Below, piece after piece: positions 1-8,886 of a stretch of DNA of 35,500 nt. Positions within the stretch are counted from its first letter, which is position 1, and every line of letters begins with the position of its first letter. The position numbers and the translations under genes were made by a program. Origin of the DNA: K189A clade bacterium (GTDB lineage: Bacteria > Pseudomonadota > Gammaproteobacteria > Pseudomonadales > Azotimanducaceae); the NCBI GenBank assembly GCA_902528515.1, contig CABZTD010000019.1:1-35500 (forward strand), written 5' to 3'. The notes beneath the pieces are model-generated. The model was given only the letters and a program-made list of their open reading frames with translations. It was not told the DNA's origin and did not search any database.

Positions 1-1
1 G

Positions 2-511
2 GTATTGGATACCAAGGGCCAGCATATGTTCCGTCCGTTTCACACGGTCAAGGCGACAGGTCGCATGCTGACCCAAGTGGCATCGAGCAACCAGCAGCTG
101 TCGCGCCTACAGGCGGTGGCAGAATCGGGAGCCGCGCATCTAGAGACGGCACTTGCAGCACTGTGCCAGCTTCGCCAGCGACGCAATCGGCTATTTATCA
201 TCAGCGATTTGGCCGGATCGCTTGAGCTATGGCGGGAAGCACTTCATCGCTTAGCTCGACATCATCATGTACAGGTGCTGCATATCACCGACCCTTTGGA
301 GGCCGAGCTACCTCCAACAGGTGTCTACAACATCAGCCAGGGCGATGAGAGTTTGAGCTTTTATTCCGGAGATAAGACATTACGCAAACGGTATGCCGAT
401 ACGCATGCCGAGCGAGCTGCCGACATCAAGGAAATATGCCGGCATCCGGCAGTTTCGCTTCAGGAGTTGAGCACCGCAAATACTCACTGGGATCATCTGA
501 ATTGGACTTGA
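2..511 (+). CDS. DUF58 domain-containing protein, C-terminal part (5' end outside window)
   Basis: The reading frame is open from the first bases of the window, so this is the last ~169 residues of a longer protein. DUF58 proteins have a C-terminal von Willebrand-like fold. The stretch FIISDLAGSLELWREALHRL followed by a HHHVQVLHITDPLEAELP segment matches the conserved DUF58 pattern (strand, 'L.rl...hdV..l.v.DPlE..LP'). The gene is first in a run of same-strand genes for DUF4381, BatA, BatB/C and BatD, the usual order of MoxR-associated operons, so a MoxR AAA+ ATPase gene probably lies just upstream outside the window (inference). The TTG at position 5 is only the first start-like codon in the visible part, not a real start. 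DUF58 proteins are thought to act with MoxR ATPases in maturation of envelope or metal-dependent complexes, but the exact role is not settled. Confidence 0.85.
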   Translation, partial: VLDTKGQHMFRPFHTVKATGRMLTQVASSNQQLSRLQAVAESGAAHLETALAALCQLRQRRNRLFIISDLAGSLELWREALHRLARHHHVQVLHITDPLEAELPPTGVYNISQGDESLSFYSGDKTLRKRYADTHAERAADIKEICRHPAVSLQELSTANTHWDHLNWT

Positions 512-594
512 TGTATGACCCCTGCCCAACAGAAGGCTTTCCTGATGAACCCACGCCAAGTGAGGGCGACCTAGCCGAATCCTATGAACGCTGA
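511..594 (+). CDS. Possible 27-residue leader ORF between the DUF58 and DUF4381 genes
   Basis: An ATG at 511 overlaps the TGA of the DUF58 gene (TGATG) and opens a 27-codon frame, acidic and proline-rich, that ends at 594. That is ten bases inside the DUF4381 gene, which starts at 584. No clear Shine-Dalgarno sequence precedes the ATG at 584. A short frame reading from the upstream stop into the next start would therefore explain translational coupling. It could equally be chance; I know of no family that it resembles. Confidence 0.25.
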   Translation: MYDPCPTEGFPDEPTPSEGDLAESYER

Positions 595-1093
595 TCCACT
601 CGACGCGCTAAAGGACATCTATCTGCCGGTAGAGCCGCACTGGTGGCCGCCTGCTCCAGGGTGGTGGATTGCAGCAGTGCTGGTTCTTATCGGTCTTTGC
701 TGGCTCGGTCGCCAATGGTGGGGCTACCGCAAGGCTACCCGGCCGATCCGAGAAGCAAAACGTATCATCGATGCCTTGGCGGAAGAGGACGCTTCTTCGT
801 CATCAAGCGATGTCACTGTTGTCAATCAATGTAACGAGGTGCTCAAGCGCCTGCTGGTGGTTGCCCTGGACATGCGAACTCTAGGAAACCAAAGCGGGGC
901 TCAGTGGCTTTGCGCCCTGGATCGTTTGAGCAACACCTGCGACTTTACCCAGGGTCCGGGAAGCGTTTTGGGAGAAGATCGCTTTAAGGCGGACTTTAAC
1001 CTGGACCGAAAAGGGTTGTTGGCCTGCGTCAATCACCTGCTGAGCAGTGTTCACTACCGCAAGAGTAAGATGCTTATCGAGGAATCAGTATGA
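584..1093 (+). CDS. DUF4381 domain-containing membrane protein
   Basis: This 169-residue protein has the DUF4381 N-terminal signature: a DPLDALKDIYLP motif (residues 4-15), a PHWWPPAPGWW motif (18-28), then one transmembrane helix (about 28-43) and a soluble helical C-terminal part. DUF4381 proteins are almost always encoded between DUF58 and BatA genes, as here, and are presumed inner-membrane parts of the MoxR/Bat machinery. The last codons overlap the batA start (ATG at 1090), suggesting translational coupling. No good ribosome binding site precedes the ATG at 584, so translation probably depends on ribosomes arriving from upstream. Family recognition is firm; the molecular function is unknown. 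Confidence 0.85.
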   Translation: MNADPLDALKDIYLPVEPHWWPPAPGWWIAAVLVLIGLCWLGRQWWGYRKATRPIREAKRIIDALAEEDASSSSSDVTVVNQCNEVLKRLLVVALDMRTLGNQSGAQWLCALDRLSNTCDFTQGPGSVLGEDRFKADFNLDRKGLLACVNHLLSSVHYRKSKMLIEESV

Positions 1094-2109
1094 TCGAGTG
1101 GTTATGGCCCTGGGCTTTTGCTGCCCTGCCTTTGCCCTGGCTGATTCGTCGTCTTACCCAGCGCCGTAGGCTACAGCAGCCGGCCTTGGTCGTTCCGTCC
1201 ATCGAGGACTTTTCGGCGGTTACCGCCGCGGACCACACCCAGGGTAGTCATAGTCCATGGCGTTTGATCGCCCTCAGTCTGGCTTGGGCTTTGCTGCTAG
1301 CGGCCCTTGCGCGCCCGCAATTTACCGGCGACCCCGTAAACCTGCCGACAACCGGCAGAGACCTGATGTTGGCTGTCGATATCTCCGGCAGCATGGCGAC
1401 CGAAGACATGGAAATTGACGGCGACTACGTTGAGCGGCTGGCCGTGGTTAAGGCAGTGATTGCAAACTTCGCCGAAGCCCGGGTTGGCGACCGCATAGGC
1501 CTCGTGCTATTCGGCACTAATGCCTATTTGCAGGCCCCTCTTACATTTGACGTGAAAAGCGTTAACCGTCTCTTGGTCGAAGCGCCTGTGGGAATTGCCG
1601 GTGGTAAAACCGCCATTGGCGACGCAATTGGCTTGGCGGTGAAACGCCTTCGTTTGCGTTTTCAGGACGAGAAGGTACTTATCCTTCTCACCGATGGGGC
1701 CAATAATGTTGGCGAGGTCGAACCAAGGATCGCCGCAGAGTTGGCTGCCAGAGACAACATTCGAATCTACACCATCGGTGTGGGTGCTGACGAAATGCGC
1801 ATGCCAGGACTGCTGGGCCGGATCAGCGGGCGTACAACCAACCCTTCTGCAGACCTCGACGAGGAAACCTTGCAAAGCATTGCCGATTCCACCGGGGGGC
1901 GTTATTTTCGCGCCAAAGACCCTCGCGCCTTAATGGAAATTTATGCGCTGATTGATCAACTCGAACCCGTTGAGCAAGAGGCAGAAATTTTTAGACCAGT
2001 ACAGTCTCTTTACTTTTGGCCCTTGGGCGGCTTCTTGCTGATGTGGGTCCTGGTACTTTCGTCGGATTTTCGTCGCCGCCTGCAGATCACGAGTGCCAGT
2101 GATGCCTGA
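1090..2109 (+). CDS. batA: BatA, von Willebrand factor A domain membrane protein
   Basis: The 339-residue protein has two N-terminal hydrophobic segments (about 4-20 and 57-74), a VWA domain and a C-terminal transmembrane helix (about 309-326). This is the BatA architecture. The metal-ion-dependent adhesion site is complete: DISGS at 97-101, Thr174 in GGKTAIGDA, and Asp202 in LLTDGANN. Bat proteins (first named for Bacteroides aerotolerance) place paired VWA domains on the periplasmic face or at the membrane and work with MoxR ATPases. The start ATG overlaps the end of the DUF4381 gene, and the stop overlaps the next gene, so the genes form one operon. Distinguishing BatA from BatB rests on gene order and the lack of a TPR tail here. 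Confidence 0.9.
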   Translation: MIEWLWPWAFAALPLPWLIRRLTQRRRLQQPALVVPSIEDFSAVTAADHTQGSHSPWRLIALSLAWALLLAALARPQFTGDPVNLPTTGRDLMLAVDISGSMATEDMEIDGDYVERLAVVKAVIANFAEARVGDRIGLVLFGTNAYLQAPLTFDVKSVNRLLVEAPVGIAGGKTAIGDAIGLAVKRLRLRFQDEKVLILLTDGANNVGEVEPRIAAELAARDNIRIYTIGVGADEMRMPGLLGRISGRTTNPSADLDEETLQSIADSTGGRYFRAKDPRALMEIYALIDQLEPVEQEAEIFRPVQSLYFWPLGGFLLMWVLVLSSDFRRRLQITSASDA

Positions 2110-2113
2110 GGCA

Positions 2114-3895
2114 ATGACAAGCTTTCATTTTCTGAGGCCCTGGTGGCTGCTCGCCCTTTTGCCACTGATAGTATTGGTCTATAAGTGGGTGCGACGAACG
2201 CGCCAACAGAGCGCTTGGTCCGCGGCAATCAGTCAACCCCTGCTAGACGTCCTGCTAGACAGTTCTGTGGCGAGCACGGCCAAACGCCTGCGCGCCGCTA
2301 TGTGGCTGGCAGCACTTCTCGCCGTCCTAGGACTTGCAGGCCCTGCCTGGCAGAAACTGCCCCAGCCCGTCGAGAAGAAGAGCGATGCCTTAGTGATTGT
2401 GATGGATCTGTCGCTGTCCATGTTTGCCCAAGACGTGACGCCTTCAAGACTCGCCAAGGCCCGTCAGAAAATTATTGACGTGCTGCGCTTGCGTGAAGAG
2501 GGTTCGACGGGTTTGGTGGCCTACGCCGGAGATGGTCATGCTGTGGTACCCATTACCGATGACCGACATACCATTGAAAATCTGCTCAATTCACTATCGC
2601 CAGCCATGATGCCCGTCTTGGGTAGTCGCCCGGCTACTGGTTTGGCGCTTGCCCGAGAGCTATTTCGCAACGCAGGTCTTTTTGAGGGGCGGATTTTACT
2701 GATTACCGATGGCATTAAACGCGCTAGTGAAGTCAGTGATTTTCGCGACGCAGCCTTTCCGATCTCCATTATTGGAGTCGGTACATCCGGCGGCGCCCCG
2801 ATACCCATCAACCGCCGGGGTGAACCGGCGCGCTATTTGACCGACGACTTGGGACGGGAAATTCGTCCGGGCTTAGAGGAGTCAGCGCTGATTCAAGCTG
2901 CCCAGCAAAGCTACGGGCGCTATAGCACCTTAACCATTGGCGACCGAGACCTTGAAATCGCTTTGAGCACTGCCCTGCCCACAGAGGATGCGTCCATCGA
3001 GGTGGATCGTGAATTCGACATCTGGGCAGATATGGGTTTTTGGCTTTGCCTGCCGTTGGCGCTGATGATGTTGGCGTCATTTCAACGCGGTTTATTCGTG
3101 GCCCTAACGTTTACCGTGATGTTGCCAGAACCCGCATTTGCCCAAGTATCCACCCCAAGTAGCTCAGCCATCAGTGTGGGCGAAGCTGCGCAAACCGTTG
3201 GCAATCCACTTACGACGGTGTGGAACAACCTATGGCTGCGACGCGATCAACAGGCCTATAACGCCATGATCGACGGCGATGCTGTCACTGCAGCGCAGCT
3301 GTTCGCAGACCAGCAGTGGCGCGGCTCGGCCCGCTATCGCAGCGGCGATTTCAGTGGTGCCGCGGGAGACTTTGCTCAAGATCCGTCCCTAACCGGCCTA
3401 TACAACCAGGGTAATGCCCTGGCTCGCCTGGGTCGCTATCAGGATGCTATCTCCCAGTATGATCAAGTGCTGGCGGATGATCCAAATCAAGAGGACGCCG
3501 CATTCAATAAAGCTCTGCTGGAGAAGCTGCTGGAGCAACAACAGCAACAGGAACAAGCCAAGCAACAGCAGCAGGACCAGCAGCAGCAACAAAACCAGCA
3601 GCCCCAGAGCGGAGAGTCTGAGGAGGAACAACCGTCTGAGGACGACAGCACGCCGCAAGAGCCAGAGCAGCAGCCCGAAGAACCAGAGGATTCTTCAGAA
3701 TCAGAAAATACCGACGAAACTTCCGAGGAAGACACCTCGGCGGCTCGAGATGAAAAGCAGGAGGCGCTAGAACAATGGCTGCGACGCGTACCTGATGATC
3801 CCGGCGGACTGCTGCGGCGCAAGTTTCAGCATGAGACCAAGCAACGGCTGCGCAACGGCGACTACAGCAAACGCGAGGACGATCAAGTTTGGTGA
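2114..3895 (+). CDS. batB: BatB/BatC-type protein: VWA domain fused to TPR and a Gln/Glu-rich tail
   Basis: From the ATG at 2114 the protein has 593 residues; ATG 2102 and GTG 2093 are in-frame alternatives, and 2114 gives the usual short N-terminus before the first membrane helix. It has an N-terminal membrane region, a VWA domain with MIDAS motif DLSLS (about 98-102) and a later ITDG, a second membrane region near 310-340, then a TPR unit (LYNQGNALARLGRYQDAISQ, near 430-460). A strongly Gln-rich and Glu/Ser-rich tail follows. BatB and BatC are separate proteins in Bacteroides; in proteobacteria the TPR part is commonly fused to the VWA part, as seen here. The tail is low complexity and probably a flexible linker. 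The gene overlaps batD by one base at TGATG. Confidence 0.88.
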   Translation: MTSFHFLRPWWLLALLPLIVLVYKWVRRTRQQSAWSAAISQPLLDVLLDSSVASTAKRLRAAMWLAALLAVLGLAGPAWQKLPQPVEKKSDALVIVMDLSLSMFAQDVTPSRLAKARQKIIDVLRLREEGSTGLVAYAGDGHAVVPITDDRHTIENLLNSLSPAMMPVLGSRPATGLALARELFRNAGLFEGRILLITDGIKRASEVSDFRDAAFPISIIGVGTSGGAPIPINRRGEPARYLTDDLGREIRPGLEESALIQAAQQSYGRYSTLTIGDRDLEIALSTALPTEDASIEVDREFDIWADMGFWLCLPLALMMLASFQRGLFVALTFTVMLPEPAFAQVSTPSSSAISVGEAAQTVGNPLTTVWNNLWLRRDQQAYNAMIDGDAVTAAQLFADQQWRGSARYRSGDFSGAAGDFAQDPSLTGLYNQGNALARLGRYQDAISQYDQVLADDPNQEDAAFNKALLEKLLEQQQQQEQAKQQQQDQQQQQNQQPQSGESEEEQPSEDDSTPQEPEQQPEEPEDSSESENTDETSEEDTSAARDEKQEALEQWLRRVPDDPGGLLRRKFQHETKQRLRNGDYSKREDDQVW

Positions 3896-5637
3896 TGGTT
3901 AGCGCAGTCCAAAACATAACGGGTGGGCGCGGCAGCAAGGCTTTGACGTTCATCCTCGCAGCCTGCACCACGCTCTGGTGCGCCTGCGTCCATGCGGAGC
4001 TTCGCGCTGCTTTATCCAGCGATGAAATCGACGAACTTGATTCGGTTCAGCTGGTAGTACGAGACCTAGGGACAAGGCAGAGCGAGACGCCGGATCTGTC
4101 CCCCCTCGACGATGATTTTCATGTCCTTGGCGTGAATACCAGCAGCCAATACCGCTTTGTTAACGGCCGCGCACAAAGCTGGGTCGACTACCAAATCACC
4201 CTGCAGCCCAAGCGCACTGGGGAACTGCTTATCCCACCCTTTCGCATCGGTCAGCAGCAGACTGAGGCCATGCGACTGTCCGTACGGGAACTCAGCGAGG
4301 CGATGAGGCGCAAGGTAGGTACCCTAGTTTTTTTCGAGCTGGAGCTTTCCAGTGAGTCGGTCTACGTCCAAAGCCAGCTACTGCTGACTCGACGGCTGGT
4401 TTACGCAGATGGCGTGCAGCTATTCGGCGGCCAGCTGGAAAAACCGGAACTACCCGGCGCGCAAGTGGTGGAGCTGGGAGAGGGCAAATCTTCGGTTGTG
4501 CAGCGCGATGGCCGGTCATACGGTAGCTTTGAACAGCGCTACGCCATCTTTCCAGAGCAAAGCGGCGTTCTTACCATACCCAGCGACAGTGTGACGGCCA
4601 GCGTCCGAGTGCTTGATGGCATCTCGACATCTCGTAAAACGGTCAGAGTAAGCACTGACGAAAAACGCATCACCGTCAAACCCATACCCTCTGAGTATCC
4701 GGCCGACAAACCCTGGCTACCCGCCATTGCCGTTACCGCGGCCCAACGATTTGAGCCACCCCTTATTTCGGACTTCGAGGTGGGCGACACGGTGACCCGA
4801 ACGGTCAACGTTCGCGTCATTGGCAATTCCGGCGCAAGCCTACCTCCTGTGCAATTGGCCCTGCCTGAGGATCAGTTTAAGACCTACCCCCAACCCACGG
4901 AAATCAGCGATGACGCCGTGGGTGATAACTTGCTGGGCATGCGCGTTGAAACTCAGGACATCGTGCCAATTGTTGGCGGAGCGCTTGGACTGCCGAGCAC
5001 TGAAATCACCTGGTGGAATACCGATACGGAATCGTTGATGACGACGACACTGAATCGCCGGGCACTGAGCGCAGTTGGCAACGCTATCGCCGCGACGGTA
5101 CTTACCGAAACCGCCGCAGCGACAATCCCCCGGGCTGATGAGCCGCAACTCGGCGGCACAGTCAAAGCAGATAACAGCCTTTTGAACCTCGGTCGCGCAG
5201 CGATAGCGCTCATGATTTTGTGGGTCTTGGCGGCTATCTGGCGGCGGCGCTCTCCTCCCAGGCAAAACGAAAGGAAACTGGCTGAAAGAGCATCAGCAGG
5301 AACCACTGCCTATACAGAAAGACCGAGCGCACCGACGCTAAAGGCACTGCAACAAAGCGTTAAGAATGCCACTCCCCTCTCGGTCAGGGACGATATGACA
5401 CTCTATCTATGCGATATCCTGGGACTTTCGAGGGGCCCAGCATTGGAAGCCTTTCGGCGCAGCAGCGAAACCGCTAGATACGCGCTAGAGGGGTTAGACG
5501 TGGCGTGTTATGGGGATGGTACGTTTACCAACGAGCATCGAGCACAGACCCTTGACGCGCTTAAGCACTTCTCCCATACACAAAAACATGCAGCGAAATC
5601 GAAAAGCCCGGCCCTGCCGTCTCTATATGCGAGCTAG
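3895..5637 (+). CDS. batD: BatD family protein
   Basis: The ATG at 3895 overlaps the upstream stop codon (TGATG) and is preferred over the TTG at 3889; this gives 580 residues. A signal-peptide-like hydrophobic segment (about 15-33, ending in a small-residue CVHA site) precedes a large, mostly beta-stranded extracytoplasmic region. Features include YRFVNGRAQSWVDYQITLQP and a repeat of 'vt..p.ge..iP' segments, as in BatD (oxygen-tolerance) proteins. A single transmembrane helix (about 430-450) is followed by an Arg-rich cytosolic segment and a ~120-residue helical tail. BatD is the last component of the bat operon. The family call rests on architecture and position; the sequence is weakly conserved throughout this family. 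Confidence 0.82.
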   Translation: MVSAVQNITGGRGSKALTFILAACTTLWCACVHAELRAALSSDEIDELDSVQLVVRDLGTRQSETPDLSPLDDDFHVLGVNTSSQYRFVNGRAQSWVDYQITLQPKRTGELLIPPFRIGQQQTEAMRLSVRELSEAMRRKVGTLVFFELELSSESVYVQSQLLLTRRLVYADGVQLFGGQLEKPELPGAQVVELGEGKSSVVQRDGRSYGSFEQRYAIFPEQSGVLTIPSDSVTASVRVLDGISTSRKTVRVSTDEKRITVKPIPSEYPADKPWLPAIAVTAAQRFEPPLISDFEVGDTVTRTVNVRVIGNSGASLPPVQLALPEDQFKTYPQPTEISDDAVGDNLLGMRVETQDIVPIVGGALGLPSTEITWWNTDTESLMTTTLNRRALSAVGNAIAATVLTETAAATIPRADEPQLGGTVKADNSLLNLGRAAIALMILWVLAAIWRRRSPPRQNERKLAERASAGTTAYTERPSAPTLKALQQSVKNATPLSVRDDMTLYLCDILGLSRGPALEAFRRSSETARYALEGLDVACYGDGTFTNEHRAQTLDALKHFSHTQKHAAKSKSPALPSLYAS

Positions 5638-5665
5638 CCTTAACGCACTGGCTTCGAGCTAGCTC
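5631..5665. repeat. Inverted repeat GAGCTAGC/GCTAGCTC at the batD-pepN convergent junction
   Basis: Perfect 8-base arms at 5631-5638 and 5658-5665 are separated by 19 bases. The left arm contains the batD stop codon and the right arm contains the pepN stop codon (TAG, complement of 5659-5661). It may act as a bidirectional transcription end or mRNA 3' stabilising stem. No U-tract follows on either strand, so a standard Rho-independent terminator is not supported. Confidence 0.45.
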
Positions 5666-8373
5666 AAACTTTTGATGACGATTTCGTATAGATCCCGAGA
5701 CAGTGTCTCGCTCTGTGACATGGTGTCCAACTCCCTGCGCATCAGCTGCTGGCGCGCGCTGTCATAGCGCCCCATACGCGTAAGCGGTGTCGTCATCCGG
5801 GCGGCGACCTGCGGATTCAGCGCATCGATTTTCATAATGGCCTCACTCAAAAACCTGTATCCAGAACCGTCCGGTGCGTGGAATTTACGATTGTTGAGCA
5901 TACCGAAGGCGGCATAGAGCGAGCGCACCCTGTTAGGGTTCTTAATATCAAAGTCGGGGTGTGATTCCAGTGCCTTCAGTCCTGCTATACTGATCAAAGG
6001 GCTTTGTGCCTGCAGGTTAAACCAGAGATCGATCACCAGTGCATAGTCTTTCCAAGCCGTATAAAAGTTTTCTAGCAGGCTACGACGGTAGGCCTGGCTG
6101 ATGCCCTCATGACGACAGGCAATTCCCAGCACCGTGCGGCGATCTGTCAAGTTGTCGGCCTTGGTGTAGCGTGCCTGCAGCAGTTCCTCAAGGTCAGCGC
6201 CCTCCCTGGCCCTAGCCAAATATGAAAACGCGACGTTGCCCAAGGCTCGTCGGGCTATGCCCTTGGCATCTGCACGATAGGTTTCGCCAGTATCGTGCAG
6301 TTCAACCAAGGCCGCCCAAGTATCCGCATGGCGAAGGGCCGCGCCTTGGACTGCCAAATCTCGGGCATCCAGCAGGGTATCAACTTCAAACCCGCGCAAC
6401 TGCTCGAATAGGTAGTTCTCATTAGGCACCGTCAGCATCGTTGCCGCTAAAAGTTGCTGCTCGGGAGTTACGAGGGCCAGCGCATCCTTGGCGAGATCTC
6501 CCAAGACCGCGACGGGGTCGACGACCGCAGTCGTATTGGCATCTAAGTGGGAGATCCACAGCGTTTGCATCGCATCCCAACGCACAAATCCGTCGGTATC
6601 GTGCTGCACTAGGAAGGCCAGTTCTCGCGCATCGCGCTCGTGACTGACTTTGACCGGGGCGGAAAAACCGCGCAAAAAACTCACCACTGGCTTGGCGGTC
6701 AGATTACTAATGGTCAACTCGCTTGCGCGCTCTTTCGCTTCCAATAGCAGGGTTTTACCGCCGTCACGAAGAATCGTCTCCGCTGAACTGTTGATATCAG
6801 CAGCAAACAAGTCGAGGCAGGTGCCATCAGGAGCGACAAACCCAATGGCAAGAGGCATATGAAAAGACTTTTGTTGACCCGCATTGGGCAGGTCTGCACC
6901 AGTCTGTGTGATTTGCAGACTAAAGTTGCCGTCGGCGTAGGATTCCGTCACCCGGACGTTGGGCGTACCCGGTTGTTCGTACCAACGCTTAAACTGGGTG
7001 AGATCAATTTGTCCCGCCTCGGCCATGGCGTCGGCAAAATCGTCGGTAGTCGCCGCCGTACCATCGTGGCGATCGAAGTAAAGGTCTGTGCCCCGTCGAA
7101 AGGCATCGTTGCCTAGCAGGGTCTGGTACATCCGCACAACCTCAGCACCCTTCTCGTAGATCGTCGTCGTGTAGAAGTTTGAAATTTCCATATAGCTACT
7201 TGGGCGTACAGGATGCGCCAGTGGACCCGCGTCTTCCGCGAACTGTATTGAACGCAGAAATCCAACATCTTCAATTCGCTTTACCGACCGTGAGTTCATA
7301 TCGCTACTGAACTCGGCATCGCGAAATACGGTGAACCCCTCTTTAAGACTGAGCTGGAACCAGTCACGACAGGTCACGCGGTTGCCAGACCAATTATGAA
7401 AGTATTCGTGCGCGACTACGGCCTCCACGCGCTGATAGGCCTCGTCCGTCGCGGTATCCGGGGAAGCAAGTACGCAAGATGTATTGAAAATATTGAGGCC
7501 TTTGTTTTCCATGGCACCCATGTTGAAGTCTTCGACTGCGACGATCATGTAGATGTCTAGGTCGTACTCGCGACCGAATCTTTCTTCATCCCACCGCATG
7601 GAGCGCTTCAATACATCCATCGCGTAGTCGCATTGCGCGATATTGTGGGCTTCGGAGAATATTTGCAGTTTGACCTCTCGACCCGTCATGGTGGTGAAGC
7701 TGTCTTCGAGAGCTGCCAGGTCGCCCGCTACCAAGGCAAACAGGTAGCTGGGCTTGGGGAAAGGATCCTCCCAGGTTACCTCCCGTCGACCGTCCGGCAG
7801 CGATGCCTCATGGATGAGGTTACCATTGGAAAGCAGATTTGGGTAACGCTCGGCATCGGCAACAATCGTCGTTTTGAATTTGGAGAGCACGTCCGGGCGG
7901 TCTTGGTAGTAGGTGATTTTACGAAAACCTTCCGCCTCACACTGAGTGCAGTACATGCTGCTGGAGCGGTATAGCCCCTCTAGTGCAGTATTTTCCTCGG
8001 GACAAATCTGCGTCACGATCCGCACCTTATGGGCGTCGGCAAGGTTAAACAGAGTCAGCGCACGTTCGGTGAGTTCGTATTCGTTGCTGGACAATTCACG
8101 TCCATCCAGCGCCACAGAAACCAAGGTTAGCTCTTCACCAAGCAATTCGATTTGGCTTGCTGCGGCGTCTTGACGAGCCACCTGCAGAGTCGCAGTCACG
8201 GTGGTTTGACCGTCGCGAATGTCGAAGTGAAGCTCGGTTTGCTTGGTGGTGTAACCGGGTGCCTGGTAGTCGGCCAAATAGATCGCCTTAGGCGCATCCT
8301 GTGTCGCGGTATGGCCTTTTTCTAGCTGATCCTTTTCTGGCTGATCTTGATCTGGCTGCTTCTGCTGTGACAT
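5659..8373 (-). CDS. pepN: Aminopeptidase N (M1 family zinc metallopeptidase)
   Basis: This 904-residue protein removes N-terminal amino acids from peptides in the cytoplasm. Hallmarks of M1 peptidases are present: the substrate-binding GAMEN motif at 286-290, the zinc site HEYFH at 322-326 followed by NW, and the third zinc ligand Glu345 in LSLKEGFT. The C-terminal half matches the PepN DUF3458/ARM-repeat type (DALNPQVAARM, R.Y..R.. near the end). The length is slightly above the usual ~870-880 because of a polar N-terminal extension of about 22-30 residues with a DQPEKDQLEK pattern, absent from the E. coli enzyme as I remember it. The gene is monocistronic, convergent with batD, and faces a decayed region upstream. 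Confidence 0.97.
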   Translation of the reverse strand: MSQQKQPDQDQPEKDQLEKGHTATQDAPKAIYLADYQAPGYTTKQTELHFDIRDGQTTVTATLQVARQDAAASQIELLGEELTLVSVALDGRELSSNEYELTERALTLFNLADAHKVRIVTQICPEENTALEGLYRSSSMYCTQCEAEGFRKITYYQDRPDVLSKFKTTIVADAERYPNLLSNGNLIHEASLPDGRREVTWEDPFPKPSYLFALVAGDLAALEDSFTTMTGREVKLQIFSEAHNIAQCDYAMDVLKRSMRWDEERFGREYDLDIYMIVAVEDFNMGAMENKGLNIFNTSCVLASPDTATDEAYQRVEAVVAHEYFHNWSGNRVTCRDWFQLSLKEGFTVFRDAEFSSDMNSRSVKRIEDVGFLRSIQFAEDAGPLAHPVRPSSYMEISNFYTTTIYEKGAEVVRMYQTLLGNDAFRRGTDLYFDRHDGTAATTDDFADAMAEAGQIDLTQFKRWYEQPGTPNVRVTESYADGNFSLQITQTGADLPNAGQQKSFHMPLAIGFVAPDGTCLDLFAADINSSAETILRDGGKTLLLEAKERASELTISNLTAKPVVSFLRGFSAPVKVSHERDARELAFLVQHDTDGFVRWDAMQTLWISHLDANTTAVVDPVAVLGDLAKDALALVTPEQQLLAATMLTVPNENYLFEQLRGFEVDTLLDARDLAVQGAALRHADTWAALVELHDTGETYRADAKGIARRALGNVAFSYLARAREGADLEELLQARYTKADNLTDRRTVLGIACRHEGISQAYRRSLLENFYTAWKDYALVIDLWFNLQAQSPLISIAGLKALESHPDFDIKNPNRVRSLYAAFGMLNNRKFHAPDGSGYRFLSEAIMKIDALNPQVAARMTTPLTRMGRYDSARQQLMRRELDTMSQSETLSRDLYEIVIKSLS

Positions 8374-8518
8374 GTTGGGTTCCGAGGGATAAAGCGCAAA
8401 GCTTACTACACCCGATCATGACCCCGTAGCCTGAGAATTAGAGGACTGACCCTGTATCGAAGAACAAATACAATCTTAAAGCCAGCGCACCATCACCGCG
8501 ACACTAGTTCAGATAGGC
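8374..8518. other. Intergenic region upstream of pepN
   Basis: This 145-base stretch lies between the pepN start and the end of the SnoaL-like pseudogene. I see no ORF or stable hairpin in it. It must hold the pepN promoter unless transcription comes from further upstream, but I could not pick a convincing -35/-10 pair by eye. Confidence 0.4.
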
Positions 8519-8871
8519 TTACTTGACGTTTTTACCCTCGGCTATCGTGTATACCTCGACCTCGCTCATCTAGCTGCGCTGAAGTTCCATGGTGACATCC
8601 ATTTGATGACGTACGACAAAATGATCATCGCCATTGCCTGCGAATGGTCCTTTGACATTGATGCCGTGGACTGGCGCAAAGCTTTCACACCATGCGTGTT
8701 TTTCGCAAATTGCGTCGATACCCTTGCCAAGTGGGGTTCATCATCAGCACCTCCCATAATTTCAATACTGACAATATTCTCGACGTATAGCTCTTCAACC
8801 GCCGTGGCGTCCTGATTTGCCCGGGCCAATTCAACCAACCGAAGGCCCACCGATCGTGCATCCATCTGCAT
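8519..8871 (-). pseudogene. SnoaL-like / NTF2-fold protein, broken by a frameshift and an internal stop
   Basis: The first part reads as an intact SnoaL-like N-terminus: LVELARANQDATAVEELYVE, then NIVSIEIMGG. At about 8722-8730 the homology moves to another frame: GIDAICEKHAWCESFAPVHG, then NVKGPFAGNGDDHFVV, then MDVTMELQRS. An in-frame TAG follows and then MSEVEVYTIAEGKNVK to a TAA at 8519-8521. These pieces line up in order with the NTF2-like pattern 'G.daI..K..W.......H...v.gPf..gd.Fav....DVT......MsEV.vYtv.dGKIv', so the gene carries one indel and one nonsense change. The usual final segment (roughly EEFFY) is missing too. The frame-by-frame reading was done by hand. It sits 15 bases downstream of another remnant on the same strand. 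Confidence 0.8.
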
Positions 8872-8886
8872 CGATCCTAATTTGAG

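Noticed and set aside
3398-3971. Leu-, Ser- or Ala-rich open frames opposite the batB tail
   Set aside because: They are the reverse reading of the Gln/Glu-rich low-complexity tail and not genes.
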